DNA of 9,352 nt from Rhizosphaericola sp047606825 (GTDB taxonomy: Bacteria; Bacteroidota; Bacteroidia; Chitinophagales; Chitinophagaceae), in contig JASGDY010000116.1 of the NCBI GenBank assembly GCA_047606825.1, positions 1 to 9,352 on the forward strand. The letters run 5' to 3'. The position numbers and the translations under genes are program-made. The notes below the pieces were generated by a model, which did no database searches, was not told the origin of the DNA, and saw only the letters and a program-made list of their open reading frames with translations. Shown in pieces: positions 6,131 through 9,352 of the stretch (position 1 is its first letter; every line of letters begins with the position of its first letter).

Positions 6131-8989
6131 ATGAATTTATTTCTTGCGGAAGCAACTGAATTTGAAAAACGGCATATAGGCCCCAACGAACAGGAAACCA
6201 ACGATATGCTGGCCACGATTGGCATCGCATCCATCGGGGAGCTCATCGACAAAACGATTCCCGAAAACATCCGTCGCCAGGACAAACTGTCCGTGCCGGA
6301 TGCGGTCAGTGAGTACGACTATTTAAAAGAAATCAAATCCGTCGCTGCCAACAACAAAGTGTTCCGCAGCTATATCGGACAAGGTTACTACAATACCATC
6401 ACGCCCAGCGTGATACTCCGCAATATCTACGAAAATCCAGCGTGGTACACGTCCTACACGCCTTACCAGGCGGAGATTTCGCAGGGAAGGCTGGAAAGCT
6501 TGCTCAACTTCCAGACCATCGTCTCCGACTTGACAGGACTGGAAATAGCCAATGCGTCTTTGCTAGACGAAGCAACGGCCGCGGCAGAAGCCATGCACAT
6601 GGTTTTCAACCAAGCCAACAAAAGCAAAACGATTAAAAACAAATTCTTTGTTGACAATGCCGTGTTTGCCCAGACATTGGACGTTATACTGACGCGCGCC
6701 ATTCCTAAAGATATCGAGGTCGTCGTGGGCGACTATAAAACACAGGAAATCGACGACGCGTATTTCGGCGCGTTGATACAATACCCTAACAGCAACGGTT
6801 CCATCGAAGACTATAAATCCTTCATTAAAAAAATCCACGCCGTCAATGGCTTTGCGGTTGTCGCCACGGATTTGCTGGCGTTGACTTTATTAAAATCCCC
6901 GGGTGAACTAGGCGCGGACGTTGCTGTTGGCAACTCGCAACGCTTTGGCGTACCGATAGGATATGGCGGCCCACACGCAGGATTTTTTGCAACAAAGGAT
7001 TTATTTAAAAGAGCCATTCCCGGCCGCATCATCGGTGTCAGCATCGACGCGAAAGGCAACAGGGCATTACGTTTGGCATTGCAGACTCGCGAACAACACA
7101 TCAAACGTGACAAGGCTACCTCCAACATATGTACCGCACAGGCGTTGCTCGCCAACATGGCGGCGATGTACGCTGTCTACCACGGGCCAAAAGGCCTGAA
7201 ACAAATAGCGCAACGTATCGTCATATTGGCGCAGACCGTTGCGGAAGGCTTGACAGAACTGGATTTTGAAGTATTGAACCAAACCTATTTTGATACAATA
7301 CGAGTAAAAGCCGACGCGGAAAAAATAAAACCAATCGCGGAAGCCAACGAGATTAATTTCTACTACAAAGAGGACGGCACGATACTTATTTCGCTGGATG
7401 AAACGACTTCACAAAAAGACGTATTGGACATCATCTATGTATTCGCCAATTCGCTTGGTAATGACGAAGCGGAAATCGAGATAGACCAGGAAGACATAGA
7501 ATTATATGCAATTCCTGATTTTGCAAAAAGAACTAGTAGCTACCTGACAGCCGAAGTGTTCAACACCGTCCACACCGAGACGCAGATGATGCGTTATATC
7601 AAAAACCTCGAAAAGAAAGACATTGCACTCAACACCAGCATGATCAGCCTCGGAAGCTGCACGATGAAACTCAACGCAGCCACCGAAATGATTCCGACAA
7701 GCTGGCCTGAATTTGCCAACATCCATCCCTTCGCACCAAAGGAACAAACAACAGGATTCCAACAAATCATTGATGAAATCAGTGTGTTCCTTTGCTCTAT
7801 CACGGGATTTGACGCATGCAGCCTGCAACCCAACAGCGGTGCCCAGGGCGAATTTGCCGGGCTCAACACCATCATGCGTTACCACCAGTCCAATGGCCAG
7901 GGACACCGCAACATCGTATTGATTCCCATCTCGGCACACGGCACCAATCCTGCGTCGGGTGTGATGGCTGGTATGCAGGTCGTTATCGTCAAGAGCGACG
8001 ACAAAGGACAAATCGACATCGAAGACCTGCGCCAAAAAGCCACGGAAAACAAGGACAACCTTTCGGCATTGATGGTCACGTATCCATCGACCTACGGCAT
8101 CTTTGAGGAAGGCATCAAAGAGATATGTGACATCATACATGAAAACGGCGGACAGGTCTATATGGACGGAGCCAATATGAATGCGCAGGTTGCCTACACT
8201 TGTCCGGGCATCATCGGCGCGGACGTGTGCCACCTCAACCTGCACAAGACTTTTGCGATTCCGCACGGCGGCGGCGGTCCCGGCGTAGGGCCCATCTGCT
8301 GCAAGGCGCACCTCGCGCCACATCTGCCCGGACACGTATTCCTCGGCACGGGCAACGCGGTAAGTGCCGCGCCGTTTGGCTCTGCCAATATCCTTTTGAT
8401 TAGTTATGCTTATATCCGTTTGCTGGGTGTACGCGGTTTGAAAAAAGCCACACAATACGCGATACTGAACGCCAACTATATGAAGTCGCGCCTGGAAAAA
8501 TATTACCAAGTATTGTTTACCGGAAAAAACAACACCTGTGCACACGAGTTCATGGTGGACATCCGTCCCATTAAGGAAAGCTGCGGCATCACGGCGGAAG
8601 ACGTCGCTAAACGCTTGATGGACTATGGCTTCCACGCGCCGACGGTCAGTTTCCCGGTACACGACGCGTTGATGATAGAACCTACGGAAAGTGAGGACAA
8701 AGCCGAACTCGACCGCTTCTGCGATGCCATGATTGCCATATTCTCCGAAATACAAAGTGTGGAAAACGGAACATTTGACAAGGAAGACAACCCTTTGAAA
8801 AATGCACCGCATACACAGTTTGTCGCCTGCGAAGAACACTGGTTGCACACATATAGTCGCGCGGCCGCTGTGTTCCCGCTTCCGTTCGTCGCCGAAAACA
8901 AATTCTGGCCATCCGTCGCGCGCGTCAACAATACGCAGGGCGACCGCAACCTTATCTGTTCCTGTACGCCGACCGAAGCGTATGCTTAG
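6131..8989 (+). CDS. gcvP: Glycine dehydrogenase (decarboxylating), P-protein of the glycine cleavage system
   Basis: This PLP enzyme decarboxylates glycine and transfers the aminomethyl group to the lipoyl arm of H-protein, releasing CO2; T-protein and L-protein complete the cycle, feeding one-carbon units to tetrahydrofolate in the cytoplasm. At 952 residues it is the full-length single-chain form (E. coli GcvP is about 957), with two PLP fold type I halves. N-terminal half: HIGP (15-18), GGPHAGFFA (279-287), REQHIKRDKATSNICTAQ (320-337). C-terminal catalytic half: GSCTMKLN (508-515), QPNSGAQGE (566-574), SAHGTNPASG (601-610), the cofactor Asp679 in MDGANMNAQ, and Schiff-base Lys706 in NLHKTFAIPHGGGGPG. 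All expected motifs are intact. The start ATG at 6131 gives the usual N-terminus; it has no Shine-Dalgarno, which is normal here. No other gcv gene is nearby, so the operon is monocistronic, with its own promoter and terminator. Confidence 0.99.
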   Translation: MNLFLAEATEFEKRHIGPNEQETNDMLATIGIASIGELIDKTIPENIRRQDKLSVPDAVSEYDYLKEIKSVAANNKVFRSYIGQGYYNTITPSVILRNIYENPAWYTSYTPYQAEISQGRLESLLNFQTIVSDLTGLEIANASLLDEATAAAEAMHMVFNQANKSKTIKNKFFVDNAVFAQTLDVILTRAIPKDIEVVVGDYKTQEIDDAYFGALIQYPNSNGSIEDYKSFIKKIHAVNGFAVVATDLLALTLLKSPGELGADVAVGNSQRFGVPIGYGGPHAGFFATKDLFKRAIPGRIIGVSIDAKGNRALRLALQTREQHIKRDKATSNICTAQALLANMAAMYAVYHGPKGLKQIAQRIVILAQTVAEGLTELDFEVLNQTYFDTIRVKADAEKIKPIAEANEINFYYKEDGTILISLDETTSQKDVLDIIYVFANSLGNDEAEIEIDQEDIELYAIPDFAKRTSSYLTAEVFNTVHTETQMMRYIKNLEKKDIALNTSMISLGSCTMKLNAATEMIPTSWPEFANIHPFAPKEQTTGFQQIIDEISVFLCSITGFDACSLQPNSGAQGEFAGLNTIMRYHQSNGQGHRNIVLIPISAHGTNPASGVMAGMQVVIVKSDDKGQIDIEDLRQKATENKDNLSALMVTYPSTYGIFEEGIKEICDIIHENGGQVYMDGANMNAQVAYTCPGIIGADVCHLNLHKTFAIPHGGGGPGVGPICCKAHLAPHLPGHVFLGTGNAVSAAPFGSANILLISYAYIRLLGVRGLKKATQYAILNANYMKSRLEKYYQVLFTGKNNTCAHEFMVDIRPIKESCGITAEDVAKRLMDYGFHAPTVSFPVHDALMIEPTESEDKAELDRFCDAMIAIFSEIQSVENGTFDKEDNPLKNAPHTQFVACEEHWLHTYSRAAAVFPLPFVAENKFWPSVARVNNTQGDRNLICSCTPTEAYA

Positions 8990-9010
8990 ATAAGGAAAAA
9001 GTCAAAAAGC

Positions 9011-9045
9011 AAAAAGCGTGTCGAGATTTTCGACACGCTTTTTTT
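9011..9045 (+). terminator. Intrinsic terminator of gcvP
   Basis: aaaaagcgtgtcga (9011-9024) pairs perfectly with tcgacacgcttttt (9030-9043) around a 5-base loop, followed by more T residues. It starts 21 bases after the gcvP stop. The A-run on the left arm means it may also end minus-strand transcription coming from the IS630 transposase. Confidence 0.92.
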
Positions 9046-9146
9046 AACGGTTATACGGAACACGATTATAGTCAATGGACACGCTTGCACATTTACATTC
9101 CTATCCAACTTATTAATCGTTTAGTTATTTAAGCCCTACAAACCTT

Positions 9147-9352
9147 CTACGCAGCATACCTGACGTGGGTTGCATGAAAATACTTTTGCACTTGCTTTCT
9201 GTCATTTTTTCTTTTCATCATAAAGCCTTCTACGTTATTTCGCATTTGTTCCTTATTGATAGGGCGTTTTTTACCAATTACATTTGTTTTCACATCCTGA
9301 TTTAAATATTCTTGTGCATTGAGCTCCGGGCTGTAAGGAGGAATAAAAAACA
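9147..9352 (-). CDS. IS630-family transposase, C-terminal end (partial, 5' end outside window)
   Basis: Reading leftward from the right edge, a frame gives 67 residues beginning FFIPPYSPELNAQEYLNQD and ending HATHVRYAA, with TAG at 9149-9147. PPYSPELNxxE is the signature of the third catalytic residue (the Glu of DDE) in IS630/Tc1-mariner transposases, and a basic tail after it is normal. The canonical Pro of PELNP is Ala here, a tolerated-looking change. The first two catalytic Asp residues lie outside the window, so intactness is unknown. The downstream end of the element should lie between about 9050 and 9146. I cannot place it without the other end; the family targets TA dinucleotides. 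Confidence 0.85.
   Translation of the reverse strand, partial: FFIPPYSPELNAQEYLNQDVKTNVIGKKRPINKEQMRNNVEGFMMKRKNDRKQVQKYFHATHVRYAA

Noticed and set aside
7502..8848. A 448-codon open frame on the minus strand opposite gcvP
   Set aside because: The plus strand carries the conserved PLP motifs including Lys706. The antisense product has no recognisable domain and no terminator or promoter of its own.
9066..9085. Possible IS630 terminal end (TATAGTCAATGGACACG) between the gcvP terminator and the transposase fragment
   Set aside because: Position and a TA dinucleotide fit, but the opposite end of the element is outside the window, so no inverted repeat can be shown.

Overview
The window looks like a piece of a Bacteroidota chromosome (Flavobacteriia, Sphingobacteriia or Chitinophagia type). 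The evidence is the protein families, candidate promoters with the TAnnTTTG -7 motif typical of this phylum, A/T-rich translation starts without a clear Shine-Dalgarno sequence, and AT-rich intergenic DNA around moderately GC-rich genes. I do not name a genus.

Layout from left to right: (1) the last 39 codons of an IS1-family transposase (+), followed by a GC-rich 24-bp perfect inverted repeat; (2) a two-component system on the minus strand, with an OmpR/PhoB-type response regulator transcribed first and a short two-TM histidine kinase after it; (3) a divergent intergenic region with a palindromic repeat; (4) a 738-residue secreted protein (+) of no recognised named family, whose C-terminal 200 residues look like a clan CD (caspase/gingipain/CHAT-type) cysteine peptidase fold, closed by a 28-bp perfect hairpin terminator; (5) about 800 bp without a gene, holding a second copy of the palindromic repeat and a 309-bp MITE-like element with terminal inverted repeats and a TAA target duplication; (6) a small basic HTH/AT-hook-like DNA-binding protein on the minus strand with its own terminator; (7) a complete glycine dehydrogenase gene gcvP (+) with promoter and terminator; (8) the C-terminal end of an IS630-family transposase (-) running off the right edge.

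Most genes are separate transcription units. Only the kinase and regulator clearly act together: the kinase autophosphorylates and passes phosphate to the regulator Asp54. GcvP is the decarboxylating P-protein of the glycine cleavage system; its T, H and L partners are not in the window. Mobile DNA occurs at both edges and in the middle, so the segment between the housekeeping genes appears to have taken repeated small insertions. The least explained items are the 738-residue protein, the modular basic protein and the 309-bp element. I see no CRISPR array, tRNA, rRNA or multi-gene defence system.
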